Shown: positions 1 to 12,709 of the stretch, one piece after another
How positions within the stretch are numbered: the first letter of the stretch is position 1
Layout of the letters: every line of letters begins with the position of its first letter
Source of the DNA: Clytia hemisphaerica
Lineage: Eukaryota; Cnidaria; Hydrozoa; Leptothecata; Clytiidae
Direction: 5' to 3'
Length of the DNA stretch: 64,000 nucleotides
Assembly (NCBI GenBank): GCA_902728285.1
Contig: CACVBU010001315.1
Span: 847,302 to 911,301, forward strand
Position numbers and translations under genes: made by a program
Notes under the pieces: model-generated
Databases searched by the model: none
Told to the model about the DNA's origin: nothing
The model's input: the letters and a program-made list of their open reading frames with translations, nothing else

Positions 1-202
1 ACAGCAGATCAAACTAAACATAAAATACAGAAACTCTTTTTCCGTCTCAAATGTATTCAAGACAAAAAAACAAATATAAATCTTATTTTTCAAATGGAAA
101 ACAATTCTGGAATACACTTGGGCTCTTTCATATCACAGCTTATAAAAAGGGGATGGGAAAATTATGGTGAGAGACAAATTTATTGTGTTTTTTTAAACTT
201 AC

Positions 203-2348
203 TTTCACTTCAGATTCTGTGTCGTCATTAGTAATCTTTAGTGAACCACTTGGTGTGCGTTTCTTCTTACCTAAGGGGAAAGTTAAATAAAATATTGTCT
301 TGGTGTTGAAAATCAGAAATAACCATAACGAACACAAGATTGAGCTTTTTTATCAAATTTGAGAGGAGATACTGTGCCATCTTTAAAAAATTGCAATATC
401 ATATTTTGCTCTTCGCTTGCCTTAAATTTTAGTAACATGATTTTGCTATAGAAGTCTATAACCTGTAAAAGATTTAGCTCATTTTTTTAGCTTTTAATTT
501 TTCTCAAAATAAGTAAAGAGGTACAAAATAAGGAAATTAAAAACCTATTTTTATACATTCGTTATTCTTAATAAAGCACTTTTATTACCTACGTCAACTT
601 TTTATTGCACCAATTATTTCCTTTTCTAACATTTTTAGGGTTTCGATGACATAGAAATGTTGTATATTTCACAAGTGCAGTAGCACGAAATTCTGATCAG
701 TGTACTTTTTATTTTGTTGAGGTGAAAAAATTTATCTATCATTTAATATTTTAACTTCAGTGATAATATTTCTCCCCGTTTCCTAATTCTCATAACATGC
801 TGAAAATGAAAACAACTAGTTATCCTACTTTTATCAACAATATCCCAGACTTCAGTTTTAACAACATCGCCATTTCCTGAAAAATGAATCAAACAGAATC
901 AAATTCAAATGCGAATAAGATAATTATTTTTAACATTACATTGACAATTTTTCTTACTGATTGAAGAAGGATTAAATTTTACCTTGATAATTCCAATTCA
1001 CATTAGCAACCTATAAGCAGAAAGGAAAATGATCAAAAAAAGTCTTATAAAACTCATAGAAAGGTTCTGGTTGATAATGGCTTACTGTTTCATTCTTATT
1101 AGTCCCAAGCTTGGTACTCATCACTTGTGTAAAAAAACCGCATAGGCGTCTAAAACATGATTCTGCAAGGCACATTTAGATACGAACGTACATACCAATT
1201 TTAGTTGTTATTTTGACGAAATAATCTTTAAGGCATCTCATGGGAACACTATTCAATTCTTTCAAAACTTTAAAAGAAAACAAGGACGATTTTTCTATTG
1301 CATTTAAAATCTTCCTAAATCTCTGCAGCCTTATTTTCAAATTGAATTTTATTATACCATACTGCTTTTAACGAGGTTAAAGTCACCCATAGAGCGTTTA
1401 GCTATTGACTTCATTCTTTTTTGATAAGATTCCCAAAATATCAAACTGAAAAAGCGTCTTGGAATTTTATTTGTTATCGAGTTGTTCATCCTCAATTTAC
1501 AGATAACTGAAAGAATTGCATTAAAATTTACTTTTATAGATTTTAACTAGTTAAAGTCCATACAAAGAAAAATCCCAAGACAATTTTTTAGTTCAATCTA
1601 TTGGGAACAAAGTACCGAAATTATTTTTTCAAAATTCAAAAGCTATGAGTGACTTTAGCTTCTTTGAATTAGGTAATGTTGCAAATAATTTTAAGATTTT
1701 AATTAGGTGCTCAATTTTTTAAATTTAACTGACATTTTTACCATTAGAAAGAAAATATTACTGGCTTTTAGAAAGTAATAAAAGTCTGTTGTTCAAAAGA
1801 TATGACCAATATTAAAGAGAATGTGTTAAGAAAGGTGCACACAGACCTTTATTGAGTGATGAGTACTAAGTTTTACTAAATTATAAAATCTTTTAAGAAA
1901 ACAAGCATAAGAATGGCTTACTTGAATTTCTTGAGTTGGAATGTAATCTTCTTTGAATTTATTTCCAGAGAGACGCTGTAATAAAACTGATTTGCCAGTA
2001 TTTCTGTCACCTTTTATAATCAATTTCACTGAAAAATTAAAAATAAATTATTATTCAATGTTGTAGTCAGTTTCATTGTCAAACAATTTGTTATTCAATA
2101 TTTGTTCAGTATTTTAGTCAATAATTTCATTTTTACTGGAATTATGAAAAATTAACTTCAAAAAAAATTACCAGGGGATGAAAGCCAAAAAAAGGTTGCA
2201 AGGTAGGTAAAATCAATTATAACTCACTGTTGTATTGCACCCCTTTAGCATATTTGCGTTGCATGTTCTGGTCAACAGGTGCAACACCCATCGGGAAAAC
2301 TGGCTTTTCATCTTGTTTCTTTGTAAACTTTCTCCAAGCATTTAACAT
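203..2348 (-). CDS. RABL6: RABL6-like GTPase, 5' part (five exons; continues past the left edge)
   Basis: Rab-like protein 6 is an atypical Ras-superfamily GTP-binding protein linked to cell-cycle and ARF/p53 control in vertebrates. Reading the minus strand I join exons 2228-2348, 1922-2028, 983-1010, 829-876 and 203-270; all have GT-AG borders and the phases agree. The protein starts MLNAWRKFTKK, continues with a KYAKGVQYN block, then a Walker A loop GDRNTGKS at residues 47-54, the YIPTQEIQ switch region, VNWNYQ, VKTEVWDIVDK and a Lys-rich KKKRTPSGS stretch. This order matches the RABL6 N-terminus (MKIVIRGDRNTGK...EYIPTQEIQV...VEVWDVVDKG). Exon 3 is only 28 nt. The start is the ATG at 2346-2348 because it opens the exon carrying the family N-terminus. 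Later exons lie to the left of the window. Family identity is secure; the small exons are inferred from splice phase and homology. Confidence 0.88.
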
Positions 2349-2524
2349 TTTTTATAAATTTATCTTACTAGCTGGTAATTTCAAAAACTAAAAGAAATGA
2401 AGTGAAAGTTGATCAGGCATTGGTTTTACACGAATGTGCAATTATTAATGTAACCCTAATGGAAAGCCTAGGGGTGACAAATCTACAAAAAAACATATTT
2501 CATAAAAATATTTTGAATACTAGT

Positions 2525-2790
2525 AAGGCCTAATGCTCAGTAGGTAGAGCATTTGCCTTACAATCCAAGGGTTGGAGTTTAATCCTCAGTCACAGCAAAC
2601 TCGGCAAAAGAGTAAACTGACCTACATTGGAAGTTACTGGGAGCTGAGAGTAGGTGTGGCACTCCACCTCAGCATTCAACCTCCCGGTTCTATTGCAAAT
2701 AGAAAAGGGGATAGATTCCCTCACTTCTGGCTCTGCCAACAGCCAACAGATGAAAAAGGCCTAACAACAGTGCCTACAAAACAAAATCAC
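2525..2790 (+). repeat. tRNA-derived SINE-like element
   Basis: The first ~65 bases fold as a degenerate tRNA: D-arm GCTC/GAGC with an A-box-like TGCTCAGTAGG, an anticodon-like arm, and a T-arm GGGTT/AATCC with a 7-base loop (B box decayed). The flanking bases do not form a 7-bp acceptor stem, so it is not a functional tRNA gene. The tRNA-unrelated body runs to about 2790 and ends in an A-rich stretch. The 3' limit is approximate. Confidence 0.5.
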
Positions 2791-3159
2791 AGATTAATAT
2801 GTAAAAGGTGTATTCCATTTCACTAAAAGCTACATAAAAAAGAGCTAAAAAACATTAACTAAACCTAATCAATCTAGAACTGCAAAAAATATGCAAACTG
2901 ACTTGATATAACAATGTGGATTTTTGAAAAGGACAATGGTACCAACTTACAGTATGATTTTGACTTGAGCCAAAATTTTTCAAAAAATATTTTTGGCTGC
3001 TCCAAGTAGCAACATAAAGAATTTAAAGTCGCTTTGGGGTATTGTTATTAAACAAGGAATCTGACTTCACTTTAATTTTCAACAAAAAATTAAAAATACA
3101 ACCTAAAAAATTACCAATTTTAATAAATCCTTTATTTCTTATTTAATGATTAATAAGTT

Positions 3160-3520
3160 TGGTTAAACTAATGAGCTAATCTTGAGAAAATTCGGTAACA
3201 GACATGACAGCCGAACAAACAAACAGACGAACAAACAGACAAAGGTTAATTTATTGGACCTCCAGGTAGGTCCAAAAAGAGAAAAATTGAATGGTCCGAA
3301 AATCCTTTATTTTTTGCAATTTTTTGGCTGAAATTTACCCCCAAATTTTTTTCTTCAAAAATTGGGCTCTGTCACATTTGAGGGTTTATATGTATCTTTG
3401 TACAAAAAATTAGAAAAAAACTAATTAGCCAATCTCGAGAAAAACTAATAACTAACTAACTAACAAATGAACACAGGTCAATTTATAGGACCACGAAAGG
3501 TAGGTCAAAAAATTGTGGTA
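3160..3520. repeat. two direct ~90-bp repeats with short tandem ACAAACAG / AACTAACT runs
   Basis: Two related blocks, about 3165-3285 and 3422-3512, share the order: 'aatcttgagaaaa' or 'aatctcgagaaaa', a run of short tandem units (acaaacag in the first, actaacta in the second), 'ggt(t/c)aattta', 'ggacc', then 'aggtaggtc(c/a)aaaaa'. The arrangement looks like two 3' ends of one dispersed repeat family. No coding frame is supported. Confidence 0.45.
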
Positions 3521-3984
3521 AAATTTTATTCATTATTTCTAACAGGCCTCCCAACTCTAACCAAGTCAAATTGTACTTTGTGATCGCGAGCTTCTTTTAC
3601 TTTCAGAATAAAAACATACCATCTCCCCCCCAACAATAAAAAGCAGACCCTGGATAATTCTTTTGAATTTTTCACTTTCTGTCCCCGAGGGCACTTACCA
3701 CAACATTTCATGTCCCTACTCTTAGGAAAAGTAAAAGTGCTGCCCCTGAGATCTTGGCGAAATCTGCCAACATCTGACTGGTCTCTAAGGGTGACAGAAT
3801 TAGATAATGGATGTCAACATAAGTCCAACTTTTGATACCCGGGCTGATGTTGCAAATCAAATCAAAAGTTAGAATGGCACAATGTAGCCATTGTATTGAG
3901 AATGGTACAGCCTGTATCTGATAAAATCGCAACATTTGACAATTTCTGACTTTCCATGTTTTTTAGATGATTGAATAATTTACT

Positions 3985-4078
3985 GAAAATCGCCACCAAT
4001 GGGATTCGAACCCACTAAATGCAAAGATTTCCACTGATTTCCACCCAATGCTCTAACAACTGCACCACGAATTCAGGC
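3985..4078 (-). repeat. tRNA-derived repeat / tRNA pseudogene
   Basis: On the minus strand there is a good A box (TGGTGCAGTTG, with TTAGAGC closing the D-arm) and a perfect B box GGTTCGAATCC within the T-arm. The sequence upstream (GAATTCG) does not pair with the sequence after the T-arm (TGGTGGCG), and the anticodon-variable region is too long and unpaired. I therefore call a tRNA-derived repeat, not an active tRNA. Confidence 0.5.
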
Positions 4079-4079
4079 C

Positions 4080-5140
4080 TAGAGAGTGTTATTGACGGCT
4101 ATTTATATTGTACAAACTATAGACCAGACTATATTAAGAGAATATCAGGGAGCCTGTTTTGAGCTCCAATCCTAACCCTAACTGATAATAACCCAATTCC
4201 TAAACAATTTGGTACATAACCACACCCAAATCACACCCATACCCTGCAACCCTACCAGGTCCCCTGCAGGTCCTGACACTATTCCTGCAGGTCCTGACAC
4301 TTTTCCTGCATGCCGGATCAGAAAACTATATTTGTGTCTTTCGCTTTATTAAGAGTGAAATAGCCAAAGAAAATAGCCAGTCAAAAAAGTTGGTTTTGCT
4401 TTTAAAAAGTGCACTTCTAGGCTACCATTATGACTTGATAACTTTACCTGTTAACCTGGGCTGTTTGTTGTTTTCTTTACTTTTATGATTGCGGGAGCAT
4501 GATGACGCCCGCAGGACGCCCTTGCTATTTATCTTCGATTATCTCTGCAATCACGTTGGATAAGTTTGTTATCATTTATGCTATGTTAAATTATGATAAT
4601 TCATTTAAACTTTCAAGAGAAATTTCAAGTGGAAGTTTGCTAGATTTTGTAGAAAAGATGCATCATCCGGGATTAGGGCATTATTTAACGGCAAATGCAA
4701 TTATTTGAAAATTTTGTTTGGAAAGCTAGGGGAAAGGGGAAAACTTTTTCATTTGATATCGTCAACGACTCTAACTTGGAAACGATTGGTCAAATTTTGG
4801 GATGGCTGATTTCTGGACTGTATTTTCACTTACTATTTAAATCTCTTTGACTACAAGTTTGTTTTGATACTTCAACCAAGTTTATCAATCAAACTTCACC
4901 ATCCAAATGTATTTTTCAAGCATTTTAAAAGTACATAATTTGAAGAAGTAATTAACAATTTAAAATCACACACACTCTGCTCACATCTTGATGCCATTTT
5001 TTTGTTTTGTTTTGTTTTTCTCTAGAGACTTTTTTACAGCGTGCGCAATTGATTGACATGTCAGAGCGTCGATAACAGATCTCACAATTTTCCGCTGTTA
5101 GTTCTGGAGATGTATTGAAAAGTTTAGACATCCAGACCAT
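4080..5140. other. intergenic, no supported gene
   Basis: AT-rich sequence with short direct copies of 'cctgcaggtcctgacac' at about 4262-4310. The open frames here lack splice context or recognisable domains. Confidence 0.4.
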
Positions 5141-5141
5141 T

Positions 5142-5330
5142 TTTTAGGCCCTTTTAGCGTCCGCTTATCGGACTCTGCCCCTCTTGAAATCACTAAAATT
5201 TCGGTAAAAACAGTCATTTTTGTGGTAAAACAGTCATTTTTGTGGTAAAACACTGCAAAAGTGCCCTTTTTGGCCATCAACGGACGCTGTCCTGCCTTTC
5301 TAAAATATGGCCTGACATCCCATGGGTAGT
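5142..5330. repeat. small repeat family with AGCGTCCG ends (copy 1)
   Basis: Begins 'ggcccttttagcgtccgctt' and ends 'aacggacgctg..ctttctaaaatatggcctgac', so the ends carry an imperfect inverted repeat (GGCC..TTTTAG / GCGTCCG). An internal 'tcatttttgtggtaaaaca' unit is tandemly doubled at about 5214-5252. Related copies are at 15499-15652 (same strand) and 19978-20110 (opposite strand). Confidence 0.6.
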
Positions 5331-5404
5331 TCGCGTTTGTGTTTCGCGTTCCCAAAACAAACGCACGTGAAGCAACCACGTGCTTATAAAAATCCAAAGT
5401 TCCG

Positions 5405-7330
5405 ACTTTGAGGTTGGGCCCCAGGGGGGGTCAGGGTCCAGGATACCAACCCAGGGCCCAAAAACCTGACTTTTCGAGATTGGAAAGTAGTAGACACCAC
5501 CATCCCCTAAATTGGTATCAATACCAACTTGAAAATCCCAATTTTCTAAAAAAGGGGGGACCCACCCCCCTAAATTGGTATCGATACGAACTTGAAAATC
5601 TTGATTTTTCTGAAAAAGGGGGACCCACCCCCCCCTAAATTTACAATCAGTAAAAATGCAAGAAGTTATATGCATAAGATACTGCATACAAGGGACGCTA
5701 AACAGAATCTGTGGATGTTTTTATTCAAAGAACATTCCTCTTATTAATCACTTATATTATGTCAGGGGCCGCGGCACCGGGGGGGCACCCGGCCTTGTCC
5801 CGACCACATTATTTCAAAGTAAAAAGAAAATTTACTAATCAAGCCAAATCAGGTATATCATGGCCCTATCACTTTCAATTTGTCATTTTTGAAAAATCAA
5901 AAAGTTTTAAATTAGTCTCTCTAAGGGTTGGTTTTCAGAGGTCCCGTCCGCACATACCCCTCATTCGCCAACCCTAGTACCCCCCCTGCTGGAAGAACGT
6001 TATGTACAGAAAAATTTTATCGCGTCTAAAAAGTTCTAAGATCTGCTAAGACTTGATTCAGTATGTTCAACTCTTGTTTTGAATGAATTTTGGTTGATTG
6101 AAAGGATTTGAGAGCAGCAAAAGTTGAATAAAAATTTAATTTCAATTATAGAATGAAGAGGGGTATAGTGTAAACGATTCAAATAAGTTTTTATACTTAC
6201 ATTATCAGGGGGGGGTCAGGATCCAGATACCAAACCCAGGGCCGGGGGGTGGTGTCAATTTTTTTTTTCAAATTTCAAAAAGTCAAGTTGGTATTGATAC
6301 CAAAATGAGGGGGTGGGTCCCCCTTTTTTTGAAAATTAGGGAATCTTTAAGTTGGTATCGATACCAAAATGAGGGGGTGGGTCCCCCTTTTTTTAATTTT
6401 TTCTGAATTTGAAATTGGTATCTGACTTAAAATGTTGTATAATGTAAGTATAAAAACTTATTTGAATCGTTTACGCTATACCCTGATTCCATATAAAAGC
6501 ATTCTTCATTCTATAATTTTTATTTAACTTTTGCTGCTCTCAATCCTTTCAATCAACCAAAATTCGTTCAAAACTAGAGTTGAACGAACTGAATCAAGTC
6601 TTACCAGATCTTATAACTTTTTTAGTCGTGATAAAATTTTTCTGTACATAACGTTCATCATTAAGGCTATGTTGACTAGGCGTGCCTAATACAATGAGTT
6701 TTTTATCTAGTCTAGTTTACCAACTAGTTTTATGAATTTGATACATTTTGCCAATTTAGTTCAAAAAACTTAATTTACGTTGTGTTAGAATGAGTCTAAA
6801 GTGTGGTACATAATATAAGTGATTAATAAGAGGAATGTTCTTTGAATAAAAACATCCACAGATTTTGTTTAGCGTCCCTTGTATGCAGTATCCTATGCAT
6901 AGAAGCTTCTTGCATTTTTACTGATTGCCAATTTAGGGGGGGGGGTGGGTCCCCCTTTTTCAGAAAAATCGGGATTTTCAAGTTGGTATTGATACCAATT
7001 TAGGGGGTGGGTCCCCCCTTTTTTAGAAAATTGGGGTTTTCAAGTTGGTATTGATACCAATTTAGGGGGTGGTGGTGTCTACTACTTTCAAATCTCGAAA
7101 AGTCAGGTTTTTGGGCCCTGGGTTGGTATCCTGGACCTTGACCCCCCCTGACATTATACAACATTTTAAGTCAGATACCAATTTCAAATCCAGCAAAAAT
7201 TGAAAAAAGGGGGACCCACTCCCTCATTTTGGTATCGATACCAACTTAAAGATTCCCTAATTTGAAAAAAAAAATTGACACCACCCCCCGGCCCTGGGTC
7301 TGGTATCTGGATCCTGACCCCCCCTGTGGG
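5405..7330. repeat. nested palindromic repeat complex (foldback-like)
   Basis: Three inverted pairings are visible: 5408-5762 with 6807-7145; 5993-6205 with 6430-6657; and 6209-6430 with about 7150-7325. Element ends have C/G runs followed by GGTCCAGGATACCAACCCAG or the variant GGATCCAGATACCA. The internal motif AGTTGGTAT(C/T)GATACCAA followed by a poly-G/C stretch and GGTGGGTCCCCC recurs every ~55-70 bases. Because the arms interlock, this looks like copies of one element inserted into each other in opposite orientations. No transposase frame is present; the frames across it encode only low-complexity Gly/Pro/Lys-rich strings. Confidence 0.75.
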
Positions 7331-7334
7331 CCCC

Positions 7335-7790
7335 TAAACCTGACTTTTCTTAGATTTTGGGAAGCTTATTAGGATTAGGCTTTCAAGAGTCAAGAAATTG
7401 AGTTTAGCTGGTTTTACGACCTTCTTTTTTTTGACGGGCAGGGGGTGGGCTGGAATTAAAGTTTGCAATTTACAACCCTTATAGCATAATTCTGAACATG
7501 CAAAAAGGGACCCTTAAAGGCAGTGCATTCTTTTTGCTATAAATTATCTTTACACAAATTTGAGTGGACCTTTATTTCTAATGTAAATGCTACTATTTAC
7601 TATAATTATAGGGTAATTATATATATGCGCATTCCCATTTGCTTTCCTTTGTTTTGTTGCGTCTGTCCCTCGGGACTTTCTCTTCTCTCGCTCTTAAATT
7701 TTCTGTGGTTGTTTTGTTGCTTTTCGGTTAGTTGAACTTTGATGAATTTTATGAATTTTATGAAAACTGATTTGAGATTGTGAACCAGAA
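7335..7790. other. intergenic, nothing recognised
   Basis: AT-rich spacer between two repeat blocks. No frame with domain or splice support. Confidence 0.35.
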
Positions 7791-7799
7791 ATATAACCT

Positions 7800-8000
7800 G
7801 AAACAGGGGGGGTCAGTGTACAAGAAGGCGGCATGTATCCTGGGGTGGGTGGGTGTTTGAGAAAAAAATTTTTCATGTACAATCTGTGTACTATAATTGG
7901 GGTGTTGGGTCCAAAATCGATTTTGATTATTACTACCTGTGTACCAAAATAGGGGTGTTGGGTCTTGAAAGTTTGAAACAAAATAAAACGTGCAGCAGCC
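7800..8000. repeat. G-run repeat fragment with doubled GGGGTGTTGGGTC motif
   Basis: Starts 'caggggggggtcagtgtaca' and contains two ~60-bp copies of a unit reading tgtgta(c/t).. followed by aat(t/a)ggggtgttgggtc. The style (poly-G start, GGGTC motif) resembles the palindromic complex at 5405-7330, but the internal sequence differs, so it is probably a related non-autonomous family. Confidence 0.45.
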
Positions 8001-10690
8001 AAAATCAACCAACCAAAATTTGTCATTCAATTCCCGAGGCAGCGCTTTGATTTTTAAGGCCTGGTTTATACGCTAAAGTAAAAATAATTCTGCATATGTA
8101 AATGGGTCATTATTTGAGGTCCAGCAAAATTTCCGGGAAACAGCCTATCCGGTGGTGCGCGGATCTAGGTGGGTTCCGCATCCCCTGTAGATCTTTTTCT
8201 TGGAAAGTTGATCTTCAAATTGGTTTTCAAGGTTGGCTTGGCTCAAATTTTTTCATCTATGGCTCAAATTTTAGGCCATTTCTCAAAATTTTTGAAAATG
8301 TTAATTTCATTAAAAAGCGCAGGGTTATTTTTTTCATGAATCCCTTTGGAAGTTTTGTACCGCATTTTTTTGCTTGAGAGTCAAGTAAACAATATAGCCC
8401 TTTCGTAGCATCAATCTTTGATACGTATTTTGGCGGGACGCTATAGCCTGGGAATCCAAGCTCATAATCTTAGAAAAAACAAAAAATACCTCACCTCACA
8501 AAGTTCTAAAATTATAGAGCTTGGTGAAGGTAGATTAGTCTGATACAGAATGTTAAACAGTCTGTGTGTGAACCCTTGTTGACTTGTAGACTTTCTGAAC
8601 TTTGGAAACCTAGGCAAACACACATAATCAACTCACCATAAAAACTCTTTCACAAGCTCTAAAGACTTTCAAAACTACTAAAAAACAACATCAAAACATC
8701 AGCCACATGTATTTAGACATCCAGCCAACAGCCATTTTGTTTCAAAATGAATCTATGTTTTCATTTTCATTTGTTTTCCTTTTTTCTGCAGAGTCAGCTT
8801 TTTCCATAAATTATGCGCGCGCATCGAAATTATCAAAATGCGCGCGAAAGTACTGCTAAGTGATACGCCGAAAGCTGGCCAATCATGCCGAACCTGCATT
8901 GCAGGGAAAAATGTCCCTGCAGGCGAGTTACCTGTGCCAAGCATTAAACAAGCAGCAAAAATATCATATATACAGGTACGAGCCAGGAAGTATCTTATCC
9001 ATTTGGTGGACTAACTTTCTTGGGGTTTTTCTTGTTCCTTATGGTAATAAGAATATTTTAAGCTTCTGGGCCACCTGGATTTCTCACCTGGGTATCCATA
9101 ATGGCGGATTTTTGGTCATGTGACCCCCGTAGGCAAAACTGAAAATCCTTCCAACCCAAATATAGGCATATATCATATATCAATCGATCAGAAATTTGAT
9201 ACTGATTAATTTTGAGATACAAAGTTGGGTCTGAAAACTTTCCTATCTCGAGATATAAATCACTTTCGTTTTCTCAGGTTTGGCTGCAGTTGTAGACGGG
9301 CTTTCATGGAGTGAGGCAATTCTTTTAGTCATATCTCAAGAAATATGCTTTTAAACATATCAAAGCTTTATGTGCTCCTAGAAAAGGCATTAAAAATTGT
9401 TTGTGGGCAAATTTTCAAAAATTTTGCAGTATAAATGTGTATTTTACAGACCAGAGTACAATTTCCTTACCGTCGAAAAAAAAGATCTTTTCTTTCCTCT
9501 CCAAATTGGCCTTTTGTCTGAAATGAATGAGCGAAATGTTTTCCAATAGGGTTTAGAAACCAATCACTCACTACTTCGTAATCTCACTCAGAGGGGTACT
9601 TAACAACAAGTAAGGGCTAAATGTGGTCCGGTCAGCACGTTATAAGTATGATTTACGGTAAGACATGATCCCGAAAACTGTGAAATTCCAAATAATTAAT
9701 GGAAAAATTCTCTCTCATTGCATCTTAACATTTAACGAGAACCATCTGTTCTTTAGATTGACTAATGCAAAGAATTATGAATAATGTAAATCGTTACAGT
9801 GTGTATTTACAGACCAGATTTAAGTGCTTCTAGGAGCTTTGTCTTGTTCTAAAACGCTTTGGATTACTACAGAAATACCCGAACTTGAGAATTTACTGAG
9901 TTAATCCGTCAAAATTTACCAATTCCTTTATCTTATTGTTCATGCATGAAACGAGATTTAGAGGGCTTAGAATCTGTGTTGTCTGTAGGGCCAAAAAACG
10001 GCATAATATGGCTTCGAGAAGCGATAATCCTAGGCCATTGTAGGAAGCCTAGTGATGGAGCCATATTTGTGAACCTGCTTGGGGCTATTCTGGTTACTGT
10101 TACAATTATAAGAGGTGTATAATTGGTCCAATGCATCATTGTATATATCCGCTTTAACTACATGAATGCAACACAACGCCTTCAGCTGGTTGAAGAAGCC
10201 AGACTGTAGGAATCTTAACTAAAAGCGCTTTAAAGAAGTTATTGCCATATAAAATAATGCTTTAAGCTACATGTCCAAAATATCTCTGTTTTCTTACAAA
10301 AATCTAAGTATAATATTAAGAAATCTCAATTTCAAAATTCTTATTTGTTTCGGAAATAGCTTGCTGATGGTGATCCCATTTTCCTTTCCCCTCGTGAGAT
10401 TTTAAATCTTTAGAATCATCGGTCTCTGTGCTTTGTCAGAACAATGAACAAACGACTGGACATCCTTCTCCTTCGAAGCCTGCTAGCTTCGTTGTGCTGC
10501 CTCGTTAAAACATAAAATGATACATAGGTTTCGATGATCTACCTTGGGAATACCTTGCTAACAACGTCAAAACTTCGACAAAAGTCTCTGTTGTTCTACT
10601 CTTCCCAGTCTTTTATCTATATCAGAACAAAGATAACAGATGGAAATCATCGTCATTTTTCAAAACTCCGATGAAATAATATATCGATTA
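8000..10690. other. intergenic, no supported gene
   Basis: About 2.7 kb of AT-rich sequence. No frame shows a conserved domain, and I found no exon with a convincing codon pattern. Nothing further recognised. Confidence 0.35.
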
Positions 10691-11352
10691 CTTTAAGGGC
10701 AGAACTTTCGCGGGTAGAAACTTTCGCGTTTTTCGCGTTTTTGGGCAGCTTCTGCCGGTAAGAAATTAAACAAGAAATTTGCGTTATAGAGTTAATTTCG
10801 CGAAAAAGAAACTCTCCTAAAAAATCGCGAAAGTTTTTCCAAGTTTTAAAAGCTGAAAAATCTAAATAAAACGAGGACTCGGGAAAGGCCGGGAGAGGGT
10901 AAGAATAATTTCGTCCTAGCTATAAGGGGATGTAGATTCTCAAGACAGTTAAATAAGGACAGGATTTTAAAAATGCTTCGAAGCTTTTTTTTGTAATTTT
11001 CTATAATGATTACTCGATAGTGATACAATTCCCTTGCTCTTTTGCTTCTTTTTACCACCTGAGACATTTCACGAATATCTCTGCTTCCATTTCCAGCTTC
11101 TTCATTCGACTTTTCTTCCTTTTCTTTCTCGAATGGGTGGTGATAGCGGTAACGTCATCACGAAATGAGATTTGAAATAATATTTTATTCACTTTCCCTA
11201 GCCCTCGCAAAAGTTATTGCTATAAAATTGACATTCACAAACCCCAACAGTTTTGTAAATTTTCTTCAAAAAGTAAAAATTGCGAACTTAAATCGCGAAT
11301 TTTGCGACTTTCGGTCTTCGAAACTTTCTGCCCGCGAACTTCTGCCTTAAAG
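10691..11352. mobile_element. MITE of the TTTCGCG family (662 bp, TA target duplication)
   Basis: The element lies between TA dinucleotides at 10689-10690 and 11353-11354. Left end CTTTAAGGGCAGAACTTTCG, right end (reverse complement) CTTTAAGGCAGAAGTTCGCG: an imperfect terminal inverted repeat with small indels, rich in TTTCGCG. It has no transposase frame. Terminus style and TA target site match the elements at 28475-28738 and 59387-59765. A TA target is typical of the Tc1/mariner group, but the superfamily is inferred. Confidence 0.7.
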
Positions 11353-12371
11353 TATATAGAATTGAGAGTATAGGAGTCAAATTATGATATTCTTATGACA
11401 CGGCTCGCAACTTTGGCATACTTTTTTTTTTCAAGTCAATAAAAAAACTAATTGGAATGACAAAGTGATTCAAAAGTATACACGCAGTTGAATTCTCCAT
11501 TTCAGCGTATAAAAAATTTGAAAATAATATTTTGTGACTTAAGAGTAACTAGCCGTAGCGCAGCATCGCACGCTGCGTTCCCAATCCAGCAAATCACTAT
11601 ACATCTAAAAAACCAACGGAAGATAAAGATAGCTGCTGATTGATGATAAGATTTTGATTTTATAAAAAGGAGAAAAAAGTTCACGCCATGAAGAGGAGGC
11701 ATTGTAGAGCCTTGTTAGATTTTCCAAAACTTTTTATAAACGTTGTAAACCACCACGTTTTAGCATATTAATATAGAGATTTTCAAATTTCAAGCTATCT
11801 ATCAATCATTTTACCTAAGTATTTCAAAGAAATAGCATTGTGACGGAATATCACGGATTTTATACAATTTTAAAATACATGCGGCAACGAAGCTCGCTTC
11901 AAAGACACAATGGAAGATAGACGTCCAGTTATGATTTATCCCATGTGAAGGCGCAGTAGTGTACCAAGTATTGACCGTCGTCTAGGAGTTCAGGACTAAC
12001 TCCAACTCGGTGCTGTGTTTCACTTAATGAAAAGTAAATGCTACTTTGCTAGACCAACCATACCATGTGATATGGTCGTAGGGTGGACAGAAAATACAGG
12101 CCGTTCAGCGACTGTGGCAACAATCTGTGCTAGTTCTAGACAAGCTGGCAAAATAAAAACTTTGGGCTTGTTCTTTTTTAGGAAAGTAATTCAAAGTCTG
12201 AGTCTGGCGCATACAAAGCTATCCAGGCTTAGTGGTCTCAAAGCCGACTAATTTCATAAATTATGCTTGGGCTCCGCAGTTCTGGAAGTCCTACACCTCT
12301 CAAAGTCTCAAAGACAGGCTACACAGATTTCTCGTTACATGCATGAATAATAAAAGATATAATTAGAGGAT
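11353..12371. other. intergenic, no supported gene
   Basis: Holds a short GC-rich motif, 'actagccgtagcgcagcatcg' region at about 11549, resembling 'actagccggtacccggcgtc' at about 63455; this may be the end of a dispersed repeat. No gene recognised. Confidence 0.3.
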
Positions 12372-12709
12372 NNNNNNNNNNNNNNNNNNNNNNNNNNNNN
12401 NNNNNNNNNNNNNNNNNNNNNNNNNNNNNNNNNNNNNNNNNNNNNNNNNNNNNNNNNNNNNNNNNNNNNNNNNNNNNNNNNNNNNNNNNNNNNNNNNNNN
12501 NNNNNNNNNNNNNNNNNNNNNNNNNNNNNNNNNNNNNNNNNNNNNNNNNNNNNNNNNNNNNNNNNNNNNNNNNNNNNNNNNNNNNNNNNNNNNNNNNNNN
12601 NNNNNNNNNNNNNNNNNNNNNNNNNNNNNNNNNNNNNNNNNNNNNNNNNNNNNNNNNNNNNNNNNNNNNNNNNNNNNNNNNNNNNNNNNNNNNNNNNNNN
12701 NNNNNNNNN
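12372..12709. other. assembly gap (run of 338 N)
   Basis: Unbroken N run. It shows that the sequence is a draft scaffold. The apparent open frame across it is an artefact. Confidence 0.99.

Noticed and set aside
5277..5687. 136-codon minus-strand frame with repeated GGWVP..NWDFQV motifs
   Set aside because: It is a translation of the poly-G/C palindromic repeat; other frames over the same repeat are equally open.
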